From UBA7236 sp964638865 (GTDB lineage Bacteria > Bacteroidota > Bacteroidia > Chitinophagales > BACL12): a DNA stretch of 24,883 nucleotides. Each line of letters starts with the position of its first letter. Within the stretch, counting starts at the first letter, position 1. Location: the NCBI GenBank assembly GCA_964638865.1, contig CAZXBG010000046.1:1-24883 (forward strand), given 5' to 3'. The notes under the pieces are model-generated. The model did not search any database and was not told the origin of the DNA. It was given only the letters and a program-made list of their open reading frames with translations. This document shows, one piece after another, positions 8,251 through 16,100 of this stretch. The translations under genes and the position numbers were made by a program.

Positions 8251-9588
8251 ATGATCAAAACAGCAATTACCGGCACCTGGAGATTTGCTGTGTATTTGTT
8301 GATGGTTGCTGTTTTTCTATTGATCGGGTATTTTACAGCCCGTGAAGATTTTTTACAGTTATTCGTTCTCTACAGCGCCGCATTCGGTTTATATATTTTA
8401 TTACTTAAATATGCCGTTTCTGATGATCTGGTAAAAGAAAGCATATATCTCGGATTATTCCTTCGATTTGTTTTGTTATTCAGTATACCTAATCTTACCG
8501 ACGATTTTTACCGTTTTATCTGGGATGGCAAATTGTTATTAAACGGCATTAACCCTTACGCCTTTTCTCCCGATCAGATCGCACTCGATAATTTAACGAA
8601 TGTAGTGGATACCCATTTATTTAATGAACTCAATTCAAAACAATATTTTACCATTTATCCTCCTGTTTGTCAATTCCTTTTTACCAGTGCCGCATTTCTA
8701 TCTTTTAATAATGAATATGTAAATATTGTTCTGCTCAAATTTTTCATTTTTTTGTTTGAAGCCGGCACAATTTTATTGTTGCCAAAATTATTGCAGCGGC
8801 TCAAGATGCCTACTAAATATCAGTTGATCTACACATTAAATCCATTGATAATACTAGAACTCACCGGCAATATGCATTTCGAGGCGATAATGGTGTTTTT
8901 TCTGGTATTGTCGTTGTATTTTCTTTTAAAACAAAATGATGTTCTTTCCGCAATCGCTTTTGGATTTGCCATAGGTTCGAAACTTTGGCCTGTTATGTTA
9001 TTGCCGATCTTCTTTAAGTTTATTGGCTTTAAACGAACAATACAATATTGTTTAATTAGCGGGATTATTGCATTAATAATTCTATTCCCCATGTTTATGC
9101 AATATAAAAACATTGTTGGAAGTTTAAATCTCTATTTTCAGCAATTTGAATTTAATGCGAGCAGTTATTATTTATTCAGATACATAATTGGGAAGGATGA
9201 AAATTATGAAACCTTTTTATTAATGCGAAAATTATTACCCGTACTTACCTTGATAACAATAACAATATTAAGTGTATTTTATAAAAAACAATATTTCCTT
9301 TCCGCCTTGTTAATAACCTTTTCTATTTATTGTCTTTTTGCAACAACCATTCATCCCTGGTATTTATCACCCCTTATTATTTTATCCGTTTTTTCTCTGT
9401 ACCGATATGCCATAATTTGGTCGTTTCTCATTTACCTTTCCTACATCACTTATATCACTCCCGCATATCTAGAAAATTATTATCTTATTGTTTTAGAATA
9501 TGTAGTTGTGATTGGGGTATTTATTTTTGAATGGAGAAGAATAAAACCCATTACACTATTAAAAAAAGAAACTCCGGCAAGTATTTAG
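8251..9588 (+). CDS. GT-C family polytopic glycosyltransferase (MptA/MptB- or GT87-like)
   Basis: 445 residues, almost all hydrophobic, with about ten to twelve membrane spans. An acidic pair, D84-D85, follows in the first extracytoplasmic loop (LTDDFYRFIWDGKLL), followed by GINPYAF and later YPPVCQF. Both motifs are typical of polyprenol-phosphate-mannose dependent GT-C enzymes, where the loop acid acts in catalysis outside the membrane. The start is two bases after the previous stop, so it is in the operon. The likely role is to transfer a sugar from the lipid carrier made by the first gene to an envelope acceptor. The gene ends seven bases from the convergent OmpA-like gene, with no hairpin visible between them. 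Confidence 0.8.
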   Translation: MIKTAITGTWRFAVYLLMVAVFLLIGYFTAREDFLQLFVLYSAAFGLYILLLKYAVSDDLVKESIYLGLFLRFVLLFSIPNLTDDFYRFIWDGKLLLNGINPYAFSPDQIALDNLTNVVDTHLFNELNSKQYFTIYPPVCQFLFTSAAFLSFNNEYVNIVLLKFFIFLFEAGTILLLPKLLQRLKMPTKYQLIYTLNPLIILELTGNMHFEAIMVFFLVLSLYFLLKQNDVLSAIAFGFAIGSKLWPVMLLPIFFKFIGFKRTIQYCLISGIIALIILFPMFMQYKNIVGSLNLYFQQFEFNASSYYLFRYIIGKDENYETFLLMRKLLPVLTLITITILSVFYKKQYFLSALLITFSIYCLFATTIHPWYLSPLIILSVFSLYRYAIIWSFLIYLSYITYITPAYLENYYLIVLEYVVVIGVFIFEWRRIKPITLLKKETPASI

Positions 9589-9595
9589 TGTACCT

Positions 9596-10327
9596 TTATT
9601 TAAATAACTTAAAGGTAGCTTTGTTCATTAAGCAAGTGGGCGCATTCATCCATTCACCTTCCTCGTTATTTGATACAGTATGATCAATTATGATTCTGTT
9701 TTCTGAAATTCCTTTTTCAAGAAAATAGTTGATTGCGGATTTTTCCCGTTTCTTGTTTAAATCTTTACCATAAATTTTATTTGAAATACTAACAGCACTT
9801 ACCGCTAAACTTACTTTTAAATATGGGTAATAATTTAAAATATCAACCACCTGGCTAATTACCGGAATATTTTCCGGAGTGATGGCAAAACTATTTTCCT
9901 TAAAATATATCACTAGGTCCCAATAACATGCTATACCAATTACTTTTTGATTATTTTGAATAATCGACTTATAAAAATAATATTCATGAATAACAGTCAT
10001 ACAAAACAGGATAGGCAATACCGGTGACGACAGAGGCTCCGGATCTTCAAAATCCAAACACCCATCCTTATCACTATCTATCGAAACACCAAAAACATCA
10101 ACTGCGGCTAAAGCCGGTGAATTTATTTCTTTATCAAACTCATCTTTAACCCCATCATTATCCATATCCATTACAACCGGTGCCGCTTTAACCTGCACCG
10201 AAGTTTTTTCTTCCTGCTCATACGGAAAATGCAAATGCGGAATCTTTTTTACCTCCGAATTTTGATTCTGCCCTTCCGCAGTAACAAAAATTAAACACAA
10301 TACCAATATGGATATTATACTTCGCAT
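9596..10327 (-). CDS. Shortened, divergent OmpA/TSP3 paralogue
   Basis: 243 residues from the ATG at 10327, which gives a good signal peptide (MRSIISILVLCLIFVTAEGQ). The frame also opens at a TTG at 10351, which adds eight poor residues. After a short linker come two TSP3-like calcium motifs (DMDNDGVKDEFDKE, DSDKDGCLDFEDPEP) and SSPVLP, almost the same as in the full-length OmpA protein at 11514-13109. A domain aligning along its whole length with that protein's OmpA C-terminal domain follows. The beta barrel is absent. In the OmpA domain the GHTD motif is replaced by VSAV, so the peptidoglycan-binding Asp is lost, while the Arg in the LNKKREKSAINYF helix is kept. The C-terminal NRRVEF is replaced by MNKATF. 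It is a paralogue in relaxed or changed use; it could be a soluble periplasmic protein or a gene in decay. Confidence 0.75.
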   Translation of the reverse strand: MRSIISILVLCLIFVTAEGQNQNSEVKKIPHLHFPYEQEEKTSVQVKAAPVVMDMDNDGVKDEFDKEINSPALAAVDVFGVSIDSDKDGCLDFEDPEPLSSPVLPILFCMTVIHEYYFYKSIIQNNQKVIGIACYWDLVIYFKENSFAITPENIPVISQVVDILNYYPYLKVSLAVSAVSISNKIYGKDLNKKREKSAINYFLEKGISENRIIIDHTVSNNEEGEWMNAPTCLMNKATFKLFK

Positions 10328-10560
10328 ATTATCTACAATAAAATTAATCAAAATATCTCATGAATTTGCATTCGTTTCAAAACACAAAAACCTCAATCCC
10401 GAAAATTTCAAGATCAAGGAAACTTTTTCATCAATACATCAAACCGAATCCACCCAATAAACTAAATCAGCAAAATACAGGCTAATCAACCCAATATACG
10501 AAATACACACTAAACACCCCAATTAACAACTCAACACGCTCACTCAACACACACCCTCCC
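10328..10560. other. G-poor spacer leading into the tandem repeat
   Basis: No gene seen. The sequence grows steadily poorer in G on the plus strand and contains degenerate pieces of the AATCAAC/CCAAT type, so it looks like the decayed edge of the array that starts near 10561. Confidence 0.5.
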
Positions 10561-11444
10561 CTCACAATCAACAAAATCGCCACCAATCCACCCAACCCTC
10601 ACACTCCAATCCACACCAACCCTCCCAATCAACAAAATCAACAAACTCACCCCAATCCACCCCAATCCTTCCAATCATCAAAATCAACAAACTCAACCCA
10701 ACTCACTCCAATCCACCCCAATCCTTCCAATCATCAAAATCAACAAACTCAACCCAACTCACTCCAATCCACACCAACCCTCCCAATCAACAAAATCAAC
10801 AAACTCACTCCAATCCACCCCAATCCTTCCAATCATCAAAATCAACAAACTCAACCCAACTCACTCCAATCCACCCCAATCCTTCCAATCATCAAAATCA
10901 ACAAACTCAACCNNNNNNNNNNNNNNNNNNNNNNNNNNNNNNNNNNNNNNNNNNNNNNNNNNNNNNNNNNNNNNNNNNNNNNNNNNNNNNNNNNNNNNNN
11001 NNNNNNNNNNNNCAAAATCAACAAACTCAACCCAACTCACTCCAATCCACACCAACCCTCCCAATCATCAAAATCAACAAACTCAACCCAACCCACTCCA
11101 ATCCACCCCAACCCTCCCAATCAACGAAATCAACATACTCACCCCAACTCACCCCAATCCACACCAACCCTCCCAATCAACAAAATCAACAAACTCACCC
11201 CAATCCACACTAACCCTCCCAATCAACCAACTCAACAAACTCACCCAAATCCATCCCAACCATCGCAATCAACAAACTCAACGCAATCAACCAACTCACC
11301 CCAATCCACCCCAATCATTCCAATCATTCCAATCATTCCAATCAACGCAATCAACCAACTCACCCCAACCATTCCAATCAACGAAATCAACCAACTCACC
11401 CCAACCATAACAATCAACGAAATCAACGAAATCAACCAACTCAA
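10561..11444. repeat. G-depleted minisatellite of 46- and 56-bp units
   Basis: Tandem units begin with CCAATCATCAAAATCAAC or CCAATCAACAAAATCAAC at 10625, 10671, 10727, 10783, 10829, 10885, (11005, inside the N run, inferred), 11061, 11117, 11173 and 11219. The spacings are 46, 56, 56, 46, 56, then 56, 56, 56, 46. The 46-bp form lacks a 10-base block (AACCCAACTC or close). From 11265 the array breaks down into shorter pieces, including CCAATCATT three times in a row near 11310-11337. Between 10580 and 11125 no G was seen on the plus strand outside the N run, and about eight in the whole array, so the minus strand is G/T rich. Unit lengths are not multiples of three, so it is not protein coding. 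It lies between the full OmpA gene and its shortened paralogue. Confidence 0.9.
10913..11012. other. Assembly gap of 100 N inside the repeat
   Basis: Exactly 100 undetermined bases, the usual placeholder for a scaffold join of unknown length. It falls within the tandem array, so the true number of units is not known and may be larger or smaller than drawn. Confidence 0.95.
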
Positions 11445-11446
11445 CG

Positions 11447-11483
11447 GTAAAAAAATAAGGGGTGGAAATTACTCCACCCCTTA
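11447..11483 (-). terminator. Intrinsic terminator of the OmpA-family gene
   Basis: An 11-bp perfect stem, arms 11456-11466 and 11473-11483 (TAAGGGGTGGA and complement), with a six-base loop, followed on the minus strand by TTTTTTTA. It lies about 30 bases after the stop of the 11514-13109 gene and separates it from the repeat array. Confidence 0.85.
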
Positions 11484-11513
11484 GGCTGTCATGATTATAT
11501 GTATATATCAGTA

Positions 11514-13109
11514 TTAATTCTTAAGGATGTGGAATTCCACACGACGATTCATTTGGTGTTCCTGAGGTGTGTCAGCATTTTCAATGATAACAGAACCTTC
11601 ACCTTTGTAAACGATTTTCATTCTGCTTTCAGATACACCTTTTTTAGTAAGGTAAGAGATAGCTGATTTAGAACGATTTTCAGATAATTTCATATTCATT
11701 GATTCGCTACCTTGCGTATCGGTGTGACCAACAACTTCAACTTCTAATTTTGTATATCTGTTCATGATCTCAGCAACCTGATTTAAGGTAGGTACTGCAT
11801 CCGGACGGATTTCAAATCTATTTAAATCGAAGAAGATATAAGGTAAGATCCAATCGCTTGCACCACCTTTACCTGGTCCTATGTCAGCAATTGCTTTGTC
11901 AACATAAGCTTTTACTTCGTTCATTGTAACGTGAACATTCTGGCAATTTTCCATAGGAAGAACAGGAGAAGAGAATGGTTCCGGATCTTCAGAGTCAGGA
12001 CAACCGTCTTTATCAGAGTCTAAACTAACACCATGCGTATCAACAGGAGTTCCTTCAGGAGTATTTGGTTCTTTATCTAAACGATCAAGAACACCGTCAT
12101 TGTCTGAATCTTTTAATAAGCTTTCAGGATCGAAAGAAGCTACTTTATCATACAAGTATGTAAGCGGGTTTAATTCCCAAAGTGGATCAACAGATTCCGC
12201 TTTACCTAAGTTAACACCGAAGGTAATGTTAGTATACTGGAACATGTCAAAGTGATCTGTGTAGTCACCATCCAACTCCCAACGCTGCCCATCAGCTAAG
12301 TCGTCGAAGTAATGAGAAGCTCTGTGCTCTAAACCAAGTTCCATGTTAGTTCCAATTCTGTAAGTAAAACCGAAACCACCGGAGATACTAGGGTTACGAG
12401 TCCACGTTCCTCTAATTTCACCTTCCGCACGTGCTGCAGGTGTGGCAATTTCCGCTTGAGTCTCATAATCACCGTCTAAAACAGCATGTATCGCATCGAT
12501 ACGCTCTTGTTCTGATGTATTCTGAGAACCGAAAGCTCCAAGAATAGCTGCGTAGTCATAAGGGGTTTCACCATCTAAGGCATCCATCTTAGTATTAAAG
12601 ATAAAACCACCTACTCCAACAAATGCATAAACTAAAAATTTAGCAGATGCTGTGTGGAAGTTAAGATTGTTTATGTTAACCATCAGATCTAATGATCCAT
12701 GGCCCATTTGAGTTTTATAGTTTGGTACCCAAACGTTACCGGTATAATCGGCACCTGTTGAGTAATTTTCATTCGTGCTATTTGAAAAAGCACCATTGAG
12801 TGTTTTGTTAAATGCATAAGAACCCTGGATGAAATCCTGTCCGTAAGCTTGTCCGTACATACCATGCAAACGCATAGATAAAAGGTAACCTAAACTTTTA
12901 CGGATGTTCAAACCAACACCAAAAGCAGGCGTATGGTTACCACCGAAAGGTTCAGATTTAATATCACCCAGAATCTGGGGAACTCCAAGATTCAGTCCAA
13001 GTTGCCATTTATTGGCAGGTTTTGGAGGAAAGGAAGATGTTTGGCTTTGGCCAATGGTAATGATGCCAACCAGCAACAATACCGCAAACGTGAGTTTTCT
13101 ACTAATCAT
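11514..13109 (-). CDS. OmpA-family outer-membrane protein with TSP3 repeats
   Basis: 531 residues. Signal peptide MISRKLTFAVLLLVGIITIG with cleavage near QSQ. Residues about 30-330 form a barrel-like region with many alternating aromatic/Gly strands. TSP3 calcium motifs follow at about 345-395 (DSDNDGVLDRLDKE, DSDKDGCPDSEDPEP), then an OmpA C-terminal domain at 410-531 with IFFDLNRFEIRPDA, VVGHTDTQGS (Asp464) and LSENRSKSAISYL (Arg479). Asp464 and Arg479 are the two residues that hold meso-diaminopimelate in peptidoglycan, so this protein should tether outer membrane and wall. It is a common abundant Bacteroidota protein type. It has a consensus promoter (13175-13206) and a strong terminator, so it is monocistronic and likely highly expressed. 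The shortened paralogue at 9596-10327 shares its TSP3-OmpA half. Confidence 0.9.
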   Translation of the reverse strand: MISRKLTFAVLLLVGIITIGQSQTSSFPPKPANKWQLGLNLGVPQILGDIKSEPFGGNHTPAFGVGLNIRKSLGYLLSMRLHGMYGQAYGQDFIQGSYAFNKTLNGAFSNSTNENYSTGADYTGNVWVPNYKTQMGHGSLDLMVNINNLNFHTASAKFLVYAFVGVGGFIFNTKMDALDGETPYDYAAILGAFGSQNTSEQERIDAIHAVLDGDYETQAEIATPAARAEGEIRGTWTRNPSISGGFGFTYRIGTNMELGLEHRASHYFDDLADGQRWELDGDYTDHFDMFQYTNITFGVNLGKAESVDPLWELNPLTYLYDKVASFDPESLLKDSDNDGVLDRLDKEPNTPEGTPVDTHGVSLDSDKDGCPDSEDPEPFSSPVLPMENCQNVHVTMNEVKAYVDKAIADIGPGKGGASDWILPYIFFDLNRFEIRPDAVPTLNQVAEIMNRYTKLEVEVVGHTDTQGSESMNMKLSENRSKSAISYLTKKGVSESRMKIVYKGEGSVIIENADTPQEHQMNRRVEFHILKN

Positions 13110-13174
13110 GACGTATTAATTAAAGTTAATAATATTTTAAATTCTATAATGTATAAATAAATCTAATATGTTGG

Positions 13175-13206
13175 CAAAACTATAACCCCTATTGTTCTTA
13201 TGCAAA
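13175..13206 (-). promoter_or_regulatory. Consensus Bacteroidota promoter of the OmpA-family gene
   Basis: Read on the minus strand: TTTG (13206-13203), 20 bases, then TAGTTTTG (13182-13175). Both elements and the spacing fit the -33/-7 consensus TTTG-N20-TAnnTTTG exactly. Transcription would begin near 13170, giving a leader of about 60 bases before the ATG at 13109. Confidence 0.8.
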
Positions 13207-13382
13207 TCGAAGTTGCGATTTTGTCGATTTTTTTTGCGAAATTTTAAAAATAAAGGTATTCTTTACCTATTTTTAGTTAATCGAACGCTGAATTTAACAT
13301 CATAAAAAATTCGAACAACTCTTACTCTCGCAATTATTTGAAACAAAGCTATGGTTTAAAATGAGAAAACCAAAAAAAAATT

Positions 13383-13406
13383 AAAAAAAAATTTGCACCG
13401 ATGCAA
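13383..13406 (-). terminator. Weak intrinsic terminator after the T9SS type B gene
   Basis: On the minus strand a five-base-pair stem TTGCA/TGCAA with loop TCGG (13406-13393) is followed by a long T-rich tract (nine T, two A, nine more T). The stem is short but the loop is stable and the U tract is long. It lies about 50 bases after the stop at 13454. Confidence 0.45.
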
Positions 13407-13453
13407 CCAATTAATTAACAAGTGCATCAAAAGAAGCTTCAATATGCACAAAC

Positions 13454-15316
13454 TTATCTCAAAAGTGTGAGTGTGCCAGTTTTTGATATAGGTAAATTAA
13501 GGGTAGAAACCGACTTGATCTCATAAATGTAGACCCCGATCTCCTGTGGTTTACCTTGAAAATTGCCATCCCAGCCTATTCTCACATCGTTTGAAGCAAA
13601 AATAACGGAACCCCAGCGGTTATATATAGTTATACTGTAGGAGATCAACAGATCAGTTTGTATAGTAAACAAGTCGTTTAAGCCATCTCCGTTAGGAGTA
13701 AAAGCATTAGGCACATTAAAATCAATATCTACCCAAACTATTACCGAATCAGTTGCTGTACAACCATTCGCATCGGTTATGGTAATATAATAAGTGGTAT
13801 TGAATGTTGGCGAAGCAGTGGGTTGCATACAGTTTGTACAACTTAAACCATCGGCAGGAGTCCATTCAATGGAAGTTATTGGATCGGAAGGTGATGTGGC
13901 TTCCAAAACAACAGAACTGCCATAAGGAACGGTTTGATTTGGGCCTGCGTCTACAATTATAGCAGCCGGCTGGTCTAAAACTACAATACTGAAAGTAATA
14001 GTACATCCAAATGCATCCTTAACATAAAAAGTATAAGCTCCGGAATACATAGCTGTAAAATTGCTGTCCGTTTGCCATGTTAACCCGTCGAAACTAAATA
14101 AATAGGGCAAAACACCACCATTCGGGTCAAGTTCCACAATGCCATCGTTGCCTCCAAAACAGGTTATATCACCGGTCAAAATGGTATCAAGCGTTAATAA
14201 AGGTGGTTCTGTGATCGTGATCTCTTCAAAGTAGGCACATCCATCCACTTCCTGAATCGTTATAGTATAAACACCCGGACCAAGATCATAAATACTATCG
14301 GTAATATCGCCGGTTGACCAGGAATAAGAAATGGGATTCACATTTCCTGTTACATCCACATCTATCCATGCATTGGCATCACCGTTGCAGGTTATATTTT
14401 GAACATCAATAGTGACATCATATGGTGTAACTATAGTAACAGTAACCTCATCGGAAAGTGTTGTTCCATCACATAATAGCACTTCTGCTGTATAGGTTGA
14501 AGTTACGGTAGGCGACACCTCAATACTATCTCCGGTGCCTATTTCGGTTCCGGTTGCAGTTTCAAACCAGGTTATTGCACTTGGCAACCAAACCCAGGTT
14601 TCATTTGTAGCTGACCAGGTTGTGGCATTTCTTCCAGCAATTGCATATCCCTGCGTTCCATCCTCATTTAATATACCCTGCGTTGCAATTCCGAGATCCC
14701 ATCCCGGACAAACATCCACTGAAGTTAAATGATTATCTATCTGGTTTGTTGTTTCATGTAAAACGATCTGAAAAGTTCCCTCAAATCCGGTACAGGAAAA
14801 TAATGGGACATCCTCCCAACTCACAATTAATTTTCGGTTGGGCGCAGTGCCAACCACTTCATGAAAAATACAATTTGTGCACAGGCCTGAATGCCAGTCG
14901 GTCCATGGACTAAAAATTGCGGCTTTGGGTACACCGGCAGCGGCATCCGGTATTGGTCCATCCGGTGTCCAGTTCACATCCATAGCTCCGGAAGGATTTA
15001 GAAAACTGATCCATCCGTTTGATGCGATATAAAACTGCGTGTAAATCTCCCCAAAATAACAAAAATCGAATCCGATAGAGTAAGGCCCCACATGCGTATC
15101 ATCTACCATATTATGTACGGTTCCGGAAATTGGCTCGGGTGCATATGGCACCGATTCATAGGTATATTCCTCAGTTCCGTAACTTCCGTCAACCGTGGCA
15201 AATAACCAAACGGGTTCAGAACTGCAAATTACAGTATCCGGAAAAGCAATTATACTTTGGGCAAAATTTATCCGAACAAAGGAACTCAATAATATCAAAA
15301 GAAGGAGTCTGTGCAT
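13454..15316 (-). CDS. SprB-repeat secreted protein with T9SS type B (gliding-motility-type) sorting domain
   Basis: 620 residues from the ATG at 15316, chosen because it begins a clear signal peptide (MHRLLLLILLSSFVRINFAQ); the frame also opens at a TTG at 15337. After an N-terminal beta domain (FDFCYFGEIYTQFYIASNGW) there is an Ig-like part, then two SprB-type repeats (VQNITCNGDANAWIDVDVTG and, 75 residues later, TGDITCFGGNDGIVEL), a PKD-like segment, and the C-terminal CHU_C domain with FNVPNAFTPNGDGLNDLF, ITIYNRWG and GVYIYEIKS. The family is exported by T9SS and stays on or near the cell surface; SprB itself is a gliding adhesin. A role in adhesion or gliding is inference. It is preceded by a DUF2461 gene 48 bases upstream on the same strand and may share its transcript. 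Confidence 0.88.
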   Translation of the reverse strand: MHRLLLLILLSSFVRINFAQSIIAFPDTVICSSEPVWLFATVDGSYGTEEYTYESVPYAPEPISGTVHNMVDDTHVGPYSIGFDFCYFGEIYTQFYIASNGWISFLNPSGAMDVNWTPDGPIPDAAAGVPKAAIFSPWTDWHSGLCTNCIFHEVVGTAPNRKLIVSWEDVPLFSCTGFEGTFQIVLHETTNQIDNHLTSVDVCPGWDLGIATQGILNEDGTQGYAIAGRNATTWSATNETWVWLPSAITWFETATGTEIGTGDSIEVSPTVTSTYTAEVLLCDGTTLSDEVTVTIVTPYDVTIDVQNITCNGDANAWIDVDVTGNVNPISYSWSTGDITDSIYDLGPGVYTITIQEVDGCAYFEEITITEPPLLTLDTILTGDITCFGGNDGIVELDPNGGVLPYLFSFDGLTWQTDSNFTAMYSGAYTFYVKDAFGCTITFSIVVLDQPAAIIVDAGPNQTVPYGSSVVLEATSPSDPITSIEWTPADGLSCTNCMQPTASPTFNTTYYITITDANGCTATDSVIVWVDIDFNVPNAFTPNGDGLNDLFTIQTDLLISYSITIYNRWGSVIFASNDVRIGWDGNFQGKPQEIGVYIYEIKSVSTLNLPISKTGTLTLLR

Positions 15317-15364
15317 TTCGGGGATGAAAGTAGTCAATTTTCAACAATAAAAATAGGACTTACC

Positions 15365-16033
15365 TCATTTTTCCGCTCTGTGTAAAAATAAAATCAATGG
15401 GTAAGCAGCCTTATAACATTTGAGCAATTCTCCCAAAAAATCTTTCGATTGAATTTCCTTATCAGTAAAATATTTTGAGACAACAAAACTTCTGTTCTTC
15501 AAATATTCAAGTGCCGGATTATCAGCTGTATAGCCTTTCGGGACCGTTTTTAATCTTTCTATATCATCAAATCCTTCAAAATATTTTTTGAAGGAAGTAA
15601 CCTGAATTATTTTTTTAAATGCTGCCAGATCATAATCAATTTCCTGTCTTATACTTTGCAAAATATCAGGTGCCGGCATATAGGACCCAATTGCTGCAAA
15701 CGACTTATTTGCAGGTTGCAAATGGAAATAATACCCCGCAGTCATCATGTTTTTGCCTCCTTTGCTCAAGGTAGTACCCATATTATTCTTATAGGGACTT
15801 TTATCCTTTGAAAACCGCACATCCCTGTTTATTCTGAACACCGTTTTTTTAGGTTCTAACCCAAACAGGGAATTGTCCATTTTCTGCATTCCGGAGATAA
15901 GTGCAGTATTGAATTCTAAAAAATTGGTCTTGGCGGCTTCAAATGCATTCCTGTGCTGCTCAAACCAGGGTTTATTGTTGTTTTTGCCGAGTAGCTGTAA
16001 AAATTTTAGTGTTTCTTTTTGAATTTGTGACAT
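15365..16033 (-). CDS. DUF2461 domain protein
   Basis: 222 residues filling the whole DUF2461/TIGR02453 family length: TLKFLQLLGKNNNKPWFEQH at the start, VFRINRDVRFSKDKSPYKNN in the middle, GGYYF-type strand (AGYYFHLQP), then the LKTVPKGYTADNPALEYLKN segment and a closing helix. It is cytoplasmic, without signal or membrane spans. The family is widespread and its biochemical role is not known to me. The ATG at 16033 is 67 bases from the divergent gene at 16101, so the two share an upstream region. It probably lies at the head of the minus-strand transcript that includes the T9SS type B gene. Confidence 0.88.
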   Translation of the reverse strand: MSQIQKETLKFLQLLGKNNNKPWFEQHRNAFEAAKTNFLEFNTALISGMQKMDNSLFGLEPKKTVFRINRDVRFSKDKSPYKNNMGTTLSKGGKNMMTAGYYFHLQPANKSFAAIGSYMPAPDILQSIRQEIDYDLAAFKKIIQVTSFKKYFEGFDDIERLKTVPKGYTADNPALEYLKNRSFVVSKYFTDKEIQSKDFLGELLKCYKAAYPLILFLHRAEK

Positions 16034-16100
16034 AGAAGATTAACTTTATGTAAAAATATCCTATTTACATTTTATCACACAAACATTATTTCAAAAACCA

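Larger units (their letters stand above)
13110..13453. other. Intergenic region upstream of the OmpA-family gene
   Basis: An A+T-rich stretch with no gene. It contains the OmpA promoter (13175-13206), a leader of about 60 bases and, near 13383-13406, a short hairpin plus T-tract that probably ends the 13454-15316 gene. Nothing else recognisable was found. Confidence 0.55.

Noticed and set aside
9589..9595. Shared terminator between the convergent GT-C and OmpA-like genes
   Set aside because: Only seven bases separate the stops and no hairpin is visible there or just inside the gene ends.
10861..11444. Short minus-strand reading frames in the repeat (Trp/Asp/Val- and Ile/Gly-rich peptides)
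   Set aside because: They arise because a C-free strand lacks many stop patterns; unit lengths of 46 and 56 shift the frame each time, one spans the N gap, and none has a start context or family resemblance.
10561..11444. CRISPR array
   Set aside because: Units are repeated along their whole length with no unique spacers, and no cas gene is near.
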